A stretch of 64,000 nt of DNA from contig NC_133530.1 of the NCBI RefSeq assembly GCF_048544455.1, forward strand, positions 16,111,748-16,175,747, written 5' to 3'. Within the stretch, counting starts at the first letter, position 1, and each line of letters opens with the position of its first letter. This document shows, in pieces, positions 12,550-23,731 of the stretch. The position numbers were made by a program, and so were the translations under genes. Below the pieces are notes generated by a model that made no database searches, was not told where the DNA came from, and saw only the letters and a program-made list of their open reading frames with translations. Origin of the DNA: Silene latifolia. Lineage: Eukaryota > Streptophyta > Magnoliopsida > Caryophyllales > Caryophyllaceae.

Positions 12550-15500
12550 TTCTTGTGATAAGGCCAAGCTTGTCTCGTAGGGAGTGAAAGAGTTGCTTGT
12601 GAAGCGGCTTGGTGAGAATGTCTGCGATTTGATCCTTGCTGGAAATGTGCGAGAGACGAATGCGACCTTCAAGGAGCTGCTGCTTGACGAAGTGAAAGGA
12701 GATGGCCATGTGTTTCATCCGAGAATGAAAGACAGGATTCTTGGCGTAGAGTGTGGCGGAGATATTGTCACAGAAGATAGCAGGTGGTTTGTTGACGGTG
12801 ATGCGAAGTTCAGAGAGAAGGTTGCGTAGCCATAGAGTTTCAGCTGTGACGGAGGCAACAGCTCGAAATTCAGCTTCAGTGGTCGATAAAGCAATGCCAG
12901 TTTGTTTCTTGGAGGTCTAGGAAATGGGGTTGCGGCCAAGATATACAATGTAGCCTGTGGTAGAGAAGTAGTGATCTTTGTCACCACCGAAATCAGCATC
13001 ACAGTAGGCGTGCAAGCATAAAGGATTGTCCTTATAGAGTTGAATGCCATGGGTCTGAGTGCCTTGAAGATAGCGAAGAAGTCGTTTCAGGGCCATCCAA
13101 TGAGTATCTGTCGGGTGATGAAGAAATTGTGCCAAGCGATTGACGGTGAAGGCAATGTCAGGTCGAGTGAGAGATAGATATTGTAAGCTGCCAACAATGG
13201 CACGATAGTTTGAGTGGTCCTGAATAGCACGGTTATCCTCACGTATTAGGGGTGGTGAGGTAGCCATGGGAGTGGTATTGGGTTTGGCATCAGCCATGTG
13301 ATGGGTAGTAAGAAGGTCATGGATATACTTGGACTGACTGAGGTGGATGCCGAGGGGGTTTGGAGTGACCTCAATGCCAAGAAAGTAAGAGAGCGGTCCT
13401 AGGTCCTTTAGAGAAAAGCGAGTGGAGAGGTTAGTAATGAATGACTGAAGAGCGGTCGAATTTGGTCCGGTAATAATAATGTCATCAACATAAATAAGCA
13501 TGTATAGGGTGGTGATATGGTTTTGTAAAATAAATAAAGAAGGGTCGGAAATAGATTGAATAAAACCAATGGTGATGAGATGCGACTTGAGCTCGTTATA
13601 CCAAGCTCGAGGAGCTTGTTTGAGTCCATAGATAGCTTTGTGTAGTTTACAAACATAGTCAGGTTTAGTTTGATCAACAAAGCCAGGCGGTTGTTGCATA
13701 AAAACATTATCGGTAAGCGTGCCTTGGAGAAAGGCGTTATTAATGTCAAGTTGTCTTAGAGACCAACCTTTTGCAACTGCTAGGGAAAGAATCAATCTAA
13801 CAGTAGTGGGTTTAACGACTGGACTGAAGGTCTCGGTATAGTCAATGCCTGGTCGTTGGTTGAAACCTTTAGCCACTAGACGGGCTTTGTGTTGTTTAAG
13901 CGTGCCATCGGGATTGAATTTATTGCGGTAAACCCATTTACACCCAATGACGTTGTGAGCGGAAGATCGTGGAACCAATGTCCATGTTTGGTTTCGGGCA
14001 AGTGCATCGAATTCGGTTTGCATTGCGTGACGCCAATGAGGAATAATAAGAGCTTGTTTAACGGTGTTGGGAAGGCTCGTGGTAGACATTGTTGCGAGAT
14101 TAGCATTTGCATACCTAGGATTTGGTTTGCGAATATTGTTGTCAAGTCGGGTGGTGACCGTCTTAGCTGGAGGAGGGATCGATTTGGACTGCGAGGTGGA
14201 AGGAGCAGGGGTTGGGGAGGTTGTTACGGCTTCAGGGGAGGCCGTGGATGGGATAGTGGCAGAGGGTGAGGAGGTGGAGGGAGGGGTGTCAGCGTTAGGA
14301 GAGGGAGTAGGGGATGCCGTGGTGGGAGGGTTAGTGGTGGAAGGTGGGGAGGCAGTGGCAGGTCGTCTTTGGTAGACGAACTGGAGAGGAGGTCGTGTGG
14401 GGACTGTTGAAGCAGAGGGGGTTGAGGCGGTGGTGGAGGGAGGGTTGTTTGAGGGTGGAGGAGAGGGCACGGCATCAGGGAGCACAGGGATAGAGATGGA
14501 TACCCATTCATCAGTGGTAGGTGTTGTCGATGGGTTGGGTGATGGGTTTTTGAACGGGTAGATGTCGTCATAAAACTTGACATGTCTCGAGGTATAAACT
14601 CGATGGGTTTTTGGGTCGAGACAGTGAAAGGCACTTTGCGTGGTAGAGTATCCAATGAATACACATGGGGTGGAGCGATAGTCTAACTTGTGTTTGGTAT
14701 ATGGGCGGAGCCAGGGATAGCATAGGCAACCAAAATTATGGAGGTTGGTGTAATCGGGTTTTTTATTATGAAGGACAAAGTAAGGTGAATTTCCATTTAA
14801 AGAACGGGTAGGTAGTCGATTAATTAAATATGTCGCGGTACTAAAAGCAAAGGGCCAATATGTCGTTGGTAAGTTGGCGTGATTAAGGAGGGCTAAGCCC
14901 GTTTCAACTATGTGACGGTGTCGTCGCTCCGCATATCCATTGTGTTCGGGAGTATGAGGAGGAGAGGTTGAATGTGAAATACCATTATTGAGTAGCGTGG
15001 TATTTAATTTAATAAACTCGCCACCATTATCGGAGAAAAAATGCTTAATTGGTTTGTTGAAATACTTTTCGACGAGTGCTTTAAATTGTAAAAATAAATT
15101 GGTGGTGTCGGATTTCTTCTTTAATGGATACATCCAAACATATTTGCTAAAGTGATCGACAAAAACAACGTAATATTTGTAATGGTCGAAGGAGGTGACG
15201 GGACTTGTCCATAAGTCGGAAAAAATAAGGTCGAGGGGTGCGTTGGACTCGAGTGTGGAAGTAGAAAATGGTAGTTTCTTGCTTTTGGCAACGTTGCAAG
15301 ATTCACAGTGCGAAAAATCAGATATAGAAAATGCTAATTCTTTATTGATAATTTTGATTACATCATATGTTGGGTGACCTAACTTATGATGCCAAGATAA
15401 TGGAGCGGTGCCTTTGATAGAGGTGTGGACTTGTCGGTTTGAGGGGCACCACTCGTAGACTCCGTCTTTAATTTGGCCCCGGAGAAGGATGGTTCCCGTT

Positions 15501-16792
15501 GCTATCGCCTTAATAACAAAACAATCACGAGAAAAAATAACATAAGCATCGTTGTCTTGGCATAATTTAGAAATAGAAATAATATTTCGAGAAATTTGTG
15601 GTACATGAAGTACGTCATTAAATTTAAGAGATTGTAATTGAAAGTTACCTATATTGGCGATAGGAATAGCGGAACCGTCTCCAATGATGAGATCATCGAA
15701 GCCATTGTAGGGAGAGTGGAAGGTGAGAGTGTCTAAGTCATGAGTGATATGGTGACTCGCGCCGCTATCAAGAAGATAGTTCGGGTTTGGGTTGGCAGGA
15801 GTGGTGGTCACGGTGTGGGCCTGGTGCGTGGTGGGTGGCTGCTGGGTTGAGGGTTGCTGCTGCTGGCGGTAGGAGGTGGGAGCAGGGAAGGTGATGTTGG
15901 GAAAGAGGCGACGAAACAGGGGACAATTGGCGATGACATGCCCTGTTTCGCGGCACCACTGACAACGTCCCTTGAATGGACGCGGGTTGGGAGTGGTGAT
16001 AGGCTGATTTTGGTTGACATATTGGTTGTTTGAGGAGGGTTGATTGGGGTAGCCACGATAGGAGCTACGGTTGGGGTGGTGGCCACGATAGGCAGGATTA
16101 GCCGAAGGGGCAAAGTGATTGGATGAGGGTTGGTGTTTGAGGAGTAATTCATGCTGTAAAAGCTTTTCATGGAGAGCCTCAAAACTAATGGGTGTGTCTC
16201 GGGCTCTCACTGTATCAATGACGGGTTTATAAAGTTCATAGTCGAGGCCTTTAAGAACCTTCGCAATGATGTCTTCGGGGTCAATGATCTTGCCCATAAG
16301 AGCAAGTTGGTCGACACAAGACTTGATAGTGTGGATATAATCGCTAATGGTTTGGTCCGTGGTTTTCACTATCGAGTCAAGGCGTTCTTTAAGTTGTTGA
16401 ATGTGGATACGCGATGGGTTTGCGTAGGTGTGGGCGAGGATATCCCAAGCCTCTTTAGCGGTTTTCGCCTTGACGATTAAGGTTTGTAGGGCGGAAGAGA
16501 GAGTACCCATTAGGGCACCAAGGATAAGACCGTCTTGCTTGAGCCAAGACAGGTGCGCGGGGTTGGGAACCTCCTGTTTTGCGTCATTGATGGTGGTGGG
16601 AGGAGGAGTGGGGTTAGAGCCATCGAGAAAACCGAATAGGCTAAGACCAAAGAGGATGTTGGTGAGTTGAAATCGCCATGATGTATAGTTTAGCGGAGTG
16701 AGTTTGATGACATTGTTGAGGTTGGGTGCGGTGAGTGGGTTGTCGGCATTGTGGGGGTTGGGAATGATGGTGTTGTTGTTGTCGTTGGCCAT
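12550..16792 (-). CDS. gag-pol coding region of the copia element
   Basis: This is the extent of the coding domains, not one open frame. Gag most likely starts at the Met of MANDNNNTI at 16792, since the longer frame runs into the LTR. It carries an N-terminal copia gag domain (KLTPLNYTSWRFQL) and a CCHC knuckle CQWCRETGHVIANC near 15950. Protease (LLDSGASHHI) is near 15750 and the integrase HHCC region (HHKLGHPTYDVI...CESCNVAK) near 15390-15290. The integrase core (DHFSKYVWMYPL, FFSDNGGEF) follows near 15160-15000. Reverse transcriptase runs about 14000-13300 (ARLVAKGFNQ, YVDDIIITG), then copia RNase H with TTEAEFRAVA and ADILTKPL near 12900-12600. Confidence 0.92.
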
Positions 16793-16887
16793 TGAAGAGG
16801 ACGGAAGAAGAGGGTGGTGATGGCTGCGTTTGAAGGAGCGGCGTTTAGGGCGTAAAAGGTTGGATCGTTCGTGACTCGTTGATACCA

Positions 16888-17101
16888 TATAAGACAAGGG
16901 TGATTATGAATTGAGTTGTATTTACTAATGAATGAATTACAAGTATATATAGGACCTAAGGCTAGGGTAAGTAGGAAGAAAGAGATCTATACAAATATAC
17001 TAGACAATATGCTAAGGATACTAATTGCTATAATACAAAGATTATGTGCTAAAAGATTTTATACAATATGCTAGGAATTATTTGTTGCTATATTGTTAAC
17101 A
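16888..17101 (-). repeat. 5' LTR of the copia element
   Basis: 214 bp, matching 12317-12530. The SEO frame resumes six bases past its right edge. Confidence 0.95.
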
Positions 17102-17106
17102 AAGCG

Positions 17107-18961
17107 CACCTTGCATGGTCTAGAAAAGGTCGTTGAACGAATAACCTGTGAGATATCATGCAAGATTTTTTGTGGTGTTAACTCGAATGAGACGACACTC
17201 ACAGTGCTTAAGAACTTGGAAAGTTTCTCTTGGGAAGCAAAAGCGGTGCTTACATTAGCCGCCTTTGCTCAGACCTATGGAGACTTCTGGTTCCTTATTC
17301 AACTCTATTCTACTAATTCCCTGTCGAAATCCGAGGAACTTGTTAAACAAGTGCCCATGATTGTGGATCATGATGGAGGCTTCAAAAAGCTGTTTGAGGA
17401 AACTAATGATCTTATCAAGGCAATGCTGGAAACTGTACGATGTATAGTCGAGTTTATGGAGCTGCCTGTAATTTACATCACAGCAGAAGATCCTGAGGTG
17501 AAGTCTGCAATGAGTCATTTTCCGATTGCTGTTTACTGGGTCGTCAGGAGTTGTATTGCTGCTGCTATCCAAATTACAGCATTGTCTAGCAGCGGCTTTG
17601 ATCAAAACTTGGTACCAATTACGGAAACAAGAGAATTCTTAAACTGGACTCGGAAACTCACTTCTATCACTGAACATCTCAGAAACACTCTAACTAATCT
17701 GTACAGGATCTTAGCCGAGAAAAAGGAGGTTGATGCGTACAATAGTATCGTGCAAATCATCAACCACGAGATTCATATCGACAACATGAAAGCCATCAAG
17801 TGTCTTATTTACCCTGATGACGATGTTCCTCCGTTGTATGATGGTTCAACAAAGAAGAGGCTACACCTTGATGTGTTGAGGAGGAAAACTGTATTGTTAC
17901 TGATATCAGGACTCGATATCAGCAATAACGAATTGTACCTTATAGAGCAAAGTTACACAGAATCAAGAGTACATGGATACGAGATTGTATGGATACCTGT
18001 CCTAGACCGATCCCAGCAATGGACAGATACAATGCAAATTCAGTTCGAGACACTGCAAAAGACGATGCCCTGGTACTCTGTCCATCACCCTTCAATAATT
18101 TCAAATGCGGCGACAAACTTCTTCAGAAATTACTGGCATTACAAGGGTACGCCTATCCTCGTTGTTCTAAGCCCTCAAGGAAAAGTTCTCAACGAAAATG
18201 CGATACTCATGATGTGGATTTGGCAAAACGAGGCTTACGACTTTACTCGTATCAGGGAGGAACGACTTTGGGAGGAAGAAAGATGGAGGCTAGAGCTTTT
18301 GGTGGACAACATTGATCCCAAAGTTCAAGAATGGATTCGTAATGGGAAGTACATATTCTTGTATGGAGGTGACGATATAGACTGGATACGAAGGTTCACA
18401 AAACAAGCACGTTCTGTAGCACAAGCTTTCAAAATCCAACTCGAGCTCTTATACGTAGGGAGAAGCCAGAATACGGAGCTCGTTCAAAAAGTGAACGCCA
18501 TGATAAGGGTTAAGCAACTCAGTCACTGCTGGGAAGATCCAGACTGGGTGTGGTTCTTCTGGACAAGAATCGAAAGCATGATACATTCCAAGGTAAAACT
18601 CGAGAAAATCAACCACCATGGGGATATTATTCTGCAAGAGATACAAAGGCTTCATAGCCATGACAAGACCAATGCAGGTTGGGCTTTACTAGCCAAAGGG
18701 TCTACAATTTTGGTCCATGGTCCCGGAAAAATAGCGTTGACTGCTCTTGAAGAGAAGGACCAGTGGACGGAACTAGGAATTGAACCAGGGTATGTCGACT
18801 ATTTTGCTGCGCTTTACATGAAGATGTTCCCATGCCATAGGCTTGATTTTCCGGCTAATATCAATATTCCAAATACCATGTTTTGCTCCCATTGTCGTCG
18901 AAATATGCAGAAGTATAACTCTTTTGTGTGCTGTCATGAGGACGCCGGAAATCCCGTCTAG
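17107..18961 (+). CDS. SEO: Sieve element occlusion (SEO) protein, main part after the copia insertion
   Basis: About 617 codons continue in phase with 12095-12316 once the copia element and one copy of its target duplication are left out. Family signatures run in order: the SEO N-terminal domain (ITCEISCKIFCG, SFSWEAKAVLTLAAFAQTYGDFWFL), HFPIAVYWVVRS, IHIDNMKAIKCL, LHLDVLRRKTVLLLISGLDIS at the start of the thioredoxin-like centre, MPWYSVHHPS, YIFLYGGDDIDWIRRFT, and the C-terminal domain ending in a Cys-rich tail (MFCSHCRRNMQKYNSFVCCHED). SEO proteins form P-protein filaments in sieve elements and seal wounded phloem. In total about 690 residues are visible, near family length. This stretch has no intron, whereas characterised SEO genes usually have several. 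With the copia copy in place a normal protein is unlikely unless the insertion is absent from the other allele or spliced out. Confidence 0.9.
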
Positions 18962-20502
18962 TGTGGTTCAATTTGAAGCTTCAGTCATACTTTCCGTTTG
19001 GTCTTAGTTAAGACCGTCTTAACTTAATTAAGACGTCTTAAACAAGAATTTGCCGAGAATGTTTACAGTATTTCAATTATGTCATTGAATAAGGCTTGTA
19101 TTTTGGCTTAAGTTTAAGCCTAATTTGTTCAAGTTTTTCTATCCTCATGTAATGTTGAGCTTTTATATGCTAATCTTTTTATAATATTGAAATTATGATA
19201 TCGTCATCCCTCGCAAAATAGTTTAGAGTTAGTCTTGTGTAGGTTGGTTTTACACTAATATAGTTGTAAATGGATCAAATATAACTCTATTAATGGGTAA
19301 AAGTGCTTACTAAAAGATTCTGTTATACGATAAATTTGTGTAAAACCGTCCTATACAAGTATTTTGAATTGTTTACGTCAGTTTTTGGATACCATCCACT
19401 AGTAAACTATGAGTTGGATTTCAATCTGAGGCTCTGAGCTAGTGTTGTTAATAGGAAACATAATGGTAGGAGCTAACTAATACCCACGGGCCAAATAATT
19501 GAGACGAAGGAAGTATTATGAGATCATGAACTATAATTTACAAGTTAAGACTTGAGAAATGTTGTATTTAAGTAGAAATTGGATCAATTGATTTTGGCTA
19601 CATATCATATGATTCGGGTCGAGTCGAGTCGAGTTAAAAATGTCTATTCTTGCTATGAATAATTTTGTTTCACGTCCTTTTTTAATTAACATTTATATTT
19701 CAAGTTACATCAGATTTGATTGATGAGTTGATTTTCAATTAGTGCATATTTACGATAGCCGGGTATTTAAATGTGTTACACGTTTTAAAACGAATCATGT
19801 TATTTTTCGATTTAGTCTATTTTGGGACTTTTCGGTTACGGCTATTAGGTTATTTTGAGCCAGGTTAATTAAAGTTAGATAACTTTTTAGTTAATTTTCC
19901 ATTTCACAAAATCTCATTGAAGACGACACGTATCCGTCACTTTGGAGTGACGGATACCATTTCCTCTCACAAATGACCCAAATAGAGGAGAGGGGGAAGC
20001 ACATGGGGGTGCCCCCACCTTGTCCCCCCTATCCGTTTTGTGAGTGACATTACCCGTCACTTGCTCCGACCAAGACTAACTGTTTCCATTTTACCATGAT
20101 ATTTGTTTGTCTTTGAATAAAATACCACCACAAAGAATAAAAATGGTAAATAAATGATTGAAAATTTGAAACCGAACCTTTTACTCAAAACATTCAGCTT
20201 AGATGAACCAAGAGAAGTGCAGTCTTATTGTTCGGTTTATTCTTCAATTATTTTTCGACACTACTAATACCAACCAAATAATAACTCATAGAGTCTATAA
20301 AATGTTACTCGTAACATAAGATCAGTTCATTAACAATTAACCATACAAATGTTGGATTTATATATATAATATATTGATAAATATCTTTACCTTTATTATA
20401 TAAAAAGTTTCAAATCATCACTAATTTGAAACCCGGCTTTTTTATAAAGCCGTCGTATTATGAGATTATCTTATACGGAGTACTAGTGTACACGACCAAC
20501 GA
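18962..20502. other. Spacer between SEO and the dirigent cluster
   Basis: No gene seen. 18995-19060 holds a palindrome-rich AAGACCGTCTTAA-type patch and 19610-19640 short GAGTCGAGTC repeats. From about 20000 on, sequence similar to the regions downstream of the other dirigent copies begins. Confidence 0.6.
19906..20085. mobile_element. Dispersed MITE-like repeat, copy 1
   Basis: About 180 bp (ATCTCATTGAAGACG ... GTGAGTGACATTACCCGTC ... AAGACTAACTG), matched closely by 56287-56460. It is more GC-rich than the surroundings. Its right end lacks the GTCTTCAGC block present in the other copy. Confidence 0.6.
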
Positions 20503-21036
20503 TTAGTAAACTACAAGGTGTGCTTCGATCCAAGGCTCATTAGTGTTGTCGAATGGATTCTTTATGGTTCGAGTCCTTTGATACCCACGGGCCAACCGGA
20601 ACTTATGTGATCCACCAACAACGGGCAATTCCCGGACCTCAGAAGATAGATCCTCCAAACCCACAGCAGTCAATGTGCTTCCATTGTACGGCCCATCAGT
20701 AAAAACGTAATTTATTATCGGTAACAGTCCGACGGATGACCGGCTTGCCGATGCTACGAAAGCGACAATCTTGCCCCCCTTTTTTGCATTGGGCTCCAAC
20801 CCATCATGAAAAACGGTGTCTATCACTATTAACTTCCCAAATGTATTGTTCCCTTTGTTAAGGGACGGATTCACTACAGTTGTGGTTTCTGTATCAGAAT
20901 TGAAGTTAAATTCAAATTTATAGAATAAATGAAATTTTGCTTTGATACCGTCTTCGTGTGTTTCAAGTTGGGCCGAATTCAGCATTGCCCAGCTTAGGGA
21001 AAGTAGCAAGTAAAAAACTATACTCATTTTTTTCAT
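20503..21036 (-). CDS. DIR: Dirigent protein 1 (intact)
   Basis: 177 residues in a single exon, as usual for dirigent genes. Residues 1-22 (MKKMSIVFYLLLSLSWAMLNSAQ) are a secretion signal, so the product should be apoplastic. The beta-barrel signatures follow: GKLIVIDTVFHDGL, ASASRSSVGLLPIINYVFTDGPYNGSTLTAVG and RELPVVGGSHKFRLARGYQRT, ending in HLVVY. The last blocks fit the dirigent-b/d type. Dirigent proteins steer coupling of monolignol-type radicals, or act on related intermediates, without redox activity of their own. The first strand reads FHLFYKFEFN where the family normally has HFYFHD, so a conserved Asp is absent. The substrate is unknown. The start is the only Met giving a signal peptide, 55 bp downstream of a TATA box. 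Confidence 0.93.
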   Translation of the reverse strand: MKKMSIVFYLLLSLSWAMLNSAQLETHEDGIKAKFHLFYKFEFNFNSDTETTTVVNPSLNKGNNTFGKLIVIDTVFHDGLEPNAKKGGKIVAFVASASRSSVGLLPIINYVFTDGPYNGSTLTAVGLEDLSSEVRELPVVGGSHKFRLARGYQRTRTIKNPFDNTNEPWIEAHLVVY

Positions 21037-21090
21037 TTTGGTTATTGTTGATTGAATTGAATTTTGGTAATGAGCACAATTAGTACTTCC

Positions 21091-21099
21091 TATTTATAA
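21091..21099 (-). promoter_or_regulatory. TATA box of dirigent 1
   Basis: The minus strand reads TTATAAATA here, 55 bp upstream of the ATG. The surrounding ~250 bp are conserved upstream of the two other intact copies (38910-39190, 46280-46530). Confidence 0.6.
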
Positions 21100-21424
21100 T
21101 AGGTCTATTACATAAGTAGGTATGTTAGAAATGTGATTATACTTGAATTAGAGTAAGGCAAGATTAAGTAGAAATTTTCAAAAATGTTTAATTTCTATGT
21201 TTATTCCTAGATTGTTTAGGCATCCATGTTTGTGTTCATATCTAATTTCACCATTTTAGTCAAAATTATTCAATCAGGTAATCTTGTAAGGTCATATATT
21301 ATTAGCTCATCTATATCTGATATTATTAGGAGATGATGAATTACAACCACGAGTGAAAACGATACCAAACAATAAGGTAGTCATGTTTTTATTTAAGAGG
21401 ACCGAAATTTTCATAGACATGGTA

Positions 21425-22209
21425 GACCAGCTTCTATTGTAAAGCCCATTAGTGAAAACATGGTTCAGGTTCAATACCAGCCATAGTGAAAACGCAGTTG
21501 GTCGCTCACAGCCAAAAAATGGTTGCTAAAGTCGATTGGTTGCAAAGTTAGTCGCAAATTAGCGACCAACTACAGTAGTTGCATATTAGTGACCAACTAC
21601 ATTGGTTGCAAATTAGCGACCAACTACATTAGTTGCGGATTAGCAACCCGAGTTTTGGATGCCAAATAGCTACCATTCTAGCAAAATGGTTGCTAAAAGT
21701 ATTTGTATTTAAAGAAAAAAAAAACATTTTCAACTTTGACTAAATTAAAAGTTGATCTACCAAATTAATTAATTTTTGTAGTATACCAAAACTTTGTAAA
21801 ATACAATATTTTTTGTACGAATGACGTCATTGTCATTCCATCAATTTATCATAGTGATGCTATACACAACTAACACAAGTAGCTACCAGAACCTTGTAAA
21901 ATACGTTGACCGGCTTGCCGATGTTGCCAAGGCAACAAACCGGCCTACCATATTTGCACTATGTTCCGGCCCATCACACAATGATGCGTCTGTCACTGCT
22001 AGCCTCTCAACTATACCGTTTTCTTGGTTAGGAGGCGCGCTTACGACCACTGTGGTATATGTATAATGTATTAGAGAGCTAAATTCCAATTTATAGTAAA
22101 ATTGAAATTGGGCTTTGATACCACCTCCCCGAGTTTCGAGTTGGGCCGGATTCTATATCGCCCAGTTTAGGGAAAGTAGCAAGCAACAAACTATGCTCAT
22201 TCTTTCCAT
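21425..22209 (-). pseudogene. DIR: Dirigent pseudogene 2, split by an insertion
   Basis: From the ATG at 22209 the minus strand reads MERMSIVCCLLLSLNWAI and then a TAG stop inside the signal peptide. It continues as NPAQLETRGGGIKAQFQFYYKLEFSS, and later DASLCDGPEHSANMVGRFVALATSASRS. The homology then breaks at about 21905 and resumes at about 21481 (LVLNLNHVFTNGLYN). Comparison with the paralogue at 39240-39632, which is continuous there, shows that about 424 bp were inserted. The C-terminal barrel strands are missing. It pairs with dirigent 1 just as pseudogene 3 pairs with dirigent 2, so the pair was duplicated as a unit. Confidence 0.85.
21558..21647. repeat. 27-bp tandem repeat inside the insertion in dirigent pseudogene 2
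   Basis: About 3.3 copies of a 27-bp unit of the form ATTAGCGACCAACTACAKTAGTTGC. Each unit has a short hairpin (CAACTAC / GTAGTTG). The flanking insertion also repeats ATGGTTGCTAAA at both ends. Confidence 0.7.
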
Positions 22210-22216
22210 TTTGATT

Positions 22217-22530
22217 ATATTTTTTTAACAGCGATAAACTGTAACTAAAAGAAAACCTAGTTACAATACAAGCGTATGAGTACCTGAGTTTCTTAGACTA
22301 TTAGAAAGCCAGGTACTCGAACTAAAAGTACAAGAGTATTTAACCAAAACAGAAAGACGACATTTTTTAGGGGATTGATAATGCCGCAACCCTTTTTGTT
22401 AATACCACACCAATACAAGACAAATCTAAGAGAATGTTACTATTCGCCGTCTCACAAAAACGAGTGGTATTAGTAATTTTGTTATGCCATTATGCCTTCT
22501 CATTTTTTAAGGGGAGGATGATAATGCTCA
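22217..22530 (-). mobile_element. Short non-LTR retroposon with 15-bp target duplication
   Basis: A 314-bp insertion flanked by the direct repeat CTTTCCATTTTGATT (22202-22216, 22531-22545). Read on the minus strand it ends in a short A-rich tail (GTTAAAAAAATAT). The paralogous site near 39626-39650 is uninterrupted. Target duplication length and tail fit LINE-machinery retroposition. No coding similarity was seen, and a SINE or a 5'-truncated LINE 3' end are both possible. Confidence 0.65.
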
Positions 22531-22750
22531 CTTTCCATTTTGATTTATACTCAAAAATTTTGATTTGTGATTTAAATTTGGGGAATAAATATGGTTAGAA
22601 CTTATAGTAGGTTTACTAGACTTTTTTTTAATGGAAGATGAGGGAACCTGTGGCCGCTACACTGCGTAGTAGCTTACTAGACTGTTGTTTTTCTTTTGAT
22701 TGTGGGAGAGAAGTATTTAATATGTCATATGTGTTACGTGTAGTGATTAA

Positions 22751-22882
22751 GGTCATGTTCTTTTGGACTTAAGTTTAGCTCATTTCAGTTTAGCTCATCT
22801 CTTCACAAATTAACTCTCACTTCAGTTCAGTTCAATCAAGCTTTATTAAGTTCAGCTCTTTTCAGCCGAAAAGAACAGAACC
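22751..22882. mobile_element. Harbinger/Tourist-like MITE, copy 1
   Basis: 132 bp with inverted ends GGTCATGTTCTTTTGG and CCGAAAAGAACAGAACC, and a 3-bp TAA target duplication (22748-22750, 22883-22885). The interior has TTCAG/TTTAGCTC repeats typical of this family, which recurs at 37466, 43679, 46707 and 53769. Confidence 0.75.
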
Positions 22883-22885
22883 TAA

Positions 22886-23726
22886 ATAGTGATTATAGGA
22901 CTAAGACAATGTGATTGTATATGAACTAGACTATTTTTTTTTTTTGGTGAATCATATGAACTAGACTATTAGAGTACGACAAATTAAATTGGGCGTGTTT
23001 TATAAAAGTGTCGTGTATTTCTTTACCTTTGCCCTAATAGTTTTAGGCAACCATAATTGCCTTTCAAACTAATTTTACCGAATTGATTTCACAAGTATGG
23101 GTAAATCAATGTAGCGTTTCAAATAGGTTAGGTTACGTATTATCACGAGATGAATTATACTTTAGCAAGGTCTGATTCAAGTAGAGTTTGGTCCTGTAGA
23201 TTTTTGCTATATATCATATCATTCGAGTCGAGTTGAGTTTGGTAAGCACAAATCGAGTTTGATCTATTCATTTATGAATCATTTTGTTTCATGTCATTGT
23301 TTATTTAAAAGTTGCATTCCAAGTTAATCATTTCAATTACCGGCCAAATTCTTAATTCATTTTATTTAAAATTAACAAGTTAATTATTCAGCGACATTTT
23401 ATAAAAATGCCGACTAAATGTAGCGGTCGTTAATTTACTGTCTGAATGCAATTGGTCGGTAACTTATATCACCCGTCGTTTGTGACAAATCGTCGAAGTC
23501 ACATGCATATTTTTGCCGGTAAAAAATTTTCTGACTGATTTTTTCAAATACCCACTAACGTTTTGGTAAGCCACGTGTTTCTTGTAGTGTTGTTGTATAT
23601 GAATATGAGATTAATGTAGATTTCTTAGCTTTTGAATTGTTTTGTTTAGTCCTTATATAGCTTTAGATTAGAGGAGTTCGACATGGCAAATACGTTATGA
23701 GTAACTCTATTTTGTAGAACGGTTTT
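22886..23726. other. Duplicated spacer of dirigent unit 1, with a CACTA-like terminus
   Basis: No gene. The sequence matches 39860-40135 and 43179-43675 of unit 2. CACGTGTTTCTTGTAGTG at 23573-23590 is the reverse complement of a CACTACAAGAAA terminus, as in CACTA (En/Spm) transposons, and GGTCGGTAA-type subterminal motifs precede it. I could not find the opposite end. Confidence 0.5.
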
Positions 23727-23731
23727 ACAAT

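Larger units (their letters stand above)
12317..17101 (-). mobile_element. Ty1/copia element inserted in the SEO coding sequence, near whole, young
   Basis: Two 214-bp LTRs that look identical and a 5-bp target duplication AAGCG (12312-12316, 17102-17106) bound it. On the minus strand the LTR runs TGTTAACA...CTTATA, a TG..TA form. A tRNA-Met-type primer-binding site TGGTATCAACGAG follows the 5' LTR at about 16875-16887, and a purine tract (TTGAGGGGGCG) precedes the 3' LTR at 12531-12541. The coding order is gag, protease, integrase, reverse transcriptase, RNase H, which is Ty1/copia. It looks near whole with about one break. Its small size and short LTRs suggest an Ale/Ivana-type lineage, tentatively. 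Confidence 0.95.
19990..23731. repeat. Dirigent duplication unit 1
   Basis: This block (dirigent 1, pseudogene 2, right-hand spacer) is similar in order to unit 2 (36784-44760), and its left half to unit 3 (44745-47840). Its right edge is now separated from 36784 by the 13-kb LTR element. Boundaries are approximate. Confidence 0.7.

Noticed and set aside
13889-16670. Long open frames on the plus strand opposite the copia polyprotein
   Set aside because: They are antisense shadows of the Pro/Ser/Thr-rich gag-pol and have no family motifs.
17093-17106. SEO start codon at the copia LTR edge
   Set aside because: The frame begins in the LTR only because the host exon is interrupted; the homologous N-terminus lies at 12095-12316.
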